A stretch of DNA of 64,000 nt, from the NCBI RefSeq assembly GCF_004193775.1, contig NC_041021.1:19746632-19810631 (forward strand). The letters are read 5' to 3'. Below, piece after piece: positions 62,884 to 64,000 of this stretch (positions are counted from its first letter, which is position 1; each line of letters begins with the position of its first letter). The notes under the pieces are model-generated. The model was not told the DNA's origin. It saw only the letters and a list, made by a program, of their open reading frames with translations, and made no database searches. The position numbers and the translations under genes are program-made. This DNA is from Glycine soja (taxonomy: Eukaryota > Streptophyta > Magnoliopsida > Fabales > Fabaceae).

Positions 62884-64000
62884 TTATGCAGGTATCTTTG
62901 AGAAAGAAGTGGTACATAGATAGCGGATGCTCAAAACATATGACTGGAGATGCATCAAATTTTACACATATCTCTCCAAAGAAAAGCGGGCATGTAACAT
63001 ATGGTGACAACAACAAAGGTAGAATCCTTGGAGTGGGTAAAATCGGTACAAATTCTTCAAACTCCATTGAAAATGTTCTACTTGTTGAAGGACTTAAGAA
63101 TAGCCTGCTTAGCGTTAGTCAACTATGCGACAAAGGCTATCTAGTATCATTTGATTCTCAGAAATGTCTTATAGAACATAAGCATGACATTAATATAAAG
63201 CATATAGGACATAGAGTCAATAATGTTTACATGATAGACTTAAGCATAAAACATGAAAACAATCATTGCTTTCTTAGTAAAGATGAAGATCCATGGTTAT
63301 GGCATAAAAGAATTGCTCACATAAACATGGATCACTTAAATAAATTAATTTCAAAAGATTTAGTAGTTGGTTTGCCTAAATTGAAATTTGAAAAAGATAA
63401 ACTATGTGATGCATGTCAAAAGGGCAAACAAACAAGAGTCTCATTCAAACCTAAAAATGTTGTTTCAACCACTCAACCCTTACAATTATTGCATATGGAT
63501 TTATTTGGTCCATCTAGAATAATGAGTTTTGGAGGAAATTACTATGCTTTAGTTATAGTTGATGATTTCTCTAGATATACTTGGACATTATTTATTACAC
63601 ATAAAAGTGATTCATTCCATGCATTTAGAAAACTAGCTAAAGTCATACAAAAAAAGAAAAATCTTAAGATTGCATCCATTAGAAGTGATCATGGGGGTGA
63701 ATTTGAAAATAAAGATTTTGAATTATTTTGTGATGAACATGGTATTGAACACAATTTTTCTGCACCTAGAACCCCTCAACAAAATGGAGTTGTTGAAAGG
63801 AAAAATAGGTCATTGGAAGAAATTGCAAGAACTTTATTAAATGATACTTCTCTTCCAAAGTATTTTTGGGCTGAAGCTGTCAATATTGCATGTTACATCA
63901 TGAATAGGGCCTTGATAAGACCCATTTTAAAGAAAACCCCATATGAGTTGTATAATGGTAGAAAACCTAATATTTCTCATCTACATGTTTTTGGTTGCAA
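62871..64000 (+). CDS. Copia pol, open to the window edge (protease, GAG-pre-integrase, integrase)
   Basis: Frame -1 relative to gag, open from 62871, with the first ATG at 62886. Protease active site '[14 protein letters not shown]' is near 62916. The GAG-pre-integrase HHCC domain is '[17 protein letters not shown]' with 'CDACQKGKQ' (63297-63430). The integrase core has '[11 protein letters not shown]' (first Asp), '[13 protein letters not shown]' (second Asp, near 63685) and '[13 protein letters not shown]' (Glu, near 63790), all catalytic residues present. It continues past 64000 into the reverse transcriptase. About 370 codons without a stop. Translation would need either a -1 frameshift in the 13-base gag/pol overlap or re-initiation at 62886. 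Confidence 0.93.

Larger units (their letters stand above)
60033..64000 (+). mobile_element. 5' half of a young Ty1/copia retrotransposon
   Basis: 5' LTR, tRNA-Met primer-binding site directly after it, intact gag and an open pol through protease and integrase to the window end. The LTR, with its GTAATCGATTAC palindromes and 'GGACTGGACGTAGGCAC' segment, belongs to the same broad family as the LTRs at 28139 and 53215. It resembles the large soybean copia elements of the SIRE/Maximus type, but this assignment is from memory. Absence of stops over more than 2.8 kb of coding DNA implies recent insertion. Confidence 0.9.

Overview
The window reads as plant nuclear DNA, most likely from a legume close to soybean (Glycine). 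The basis is the mix of lineages: plant LINEs, Reina-type and Ogre/Tat-type Ty3/gypsy elements, copia LTRs full of the palindrome GTAATCGATTAC, and a Mutator-like element (MULE) whose transposase is fused to an OTU protease domain. Species assignment is inference from families I recognise. I saw no tRNA, rRNA or CRISPR array.

Layout. 1-3379 is the 3' part of a dead Reina-like gypsy element, split by a 5'-truncated LINE that is itself split by another LINE. 3380-5666 holds old gypsy scraps and two pairs of direct repeats. 5684-11863 is a near-full-length LINE with a perfect 17-bp target-site duplication (TSD). 12007-22525 carries the only cellular-type gene: a WLM-domain metalloprotease with a C-terminal PUB domain, in exons on the + strand. 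Its 5' exons are not visible and its middle exon is damaged. One intron holds a nested pair of LTR elements (15000-22229, containing a Reina element at 15571-20560).

23652-50614 is a single MULE, about 27 kb long today, proven by inverted terminal repeats and a perfect 9-bp TSD. At its left end lies a mudrA-like transposase/OTU gene (+ strand). At its right end lies a plant mobile domain (PMD) gene (- strand). Its middle has been invaded by a 1.1-kb solo LTR, a truncated copia LTR, a decayed element with a 'plant transposon protein'-type ORF (itself cut by a 2.6-kb solo LTR), and a large Ogre/Tat element on the - strand (about 35500-47449). The Ogre element has an extra ORF1, gag, protease plus G-patch, reverse transcriptase, two RNase H domains and integrase.

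50624-60032 is non-genic. It has a copia solo LTR in - orientation (53215-54844) and a ruined gypsy gag/protease (57950-59600). From about 60033 to the window end lies the 5' half of a young copia element with intact gag and pol reading frames; it appears to be the only potentially active element here. The order of insertions can be read directly from which target duplications are interrupted.
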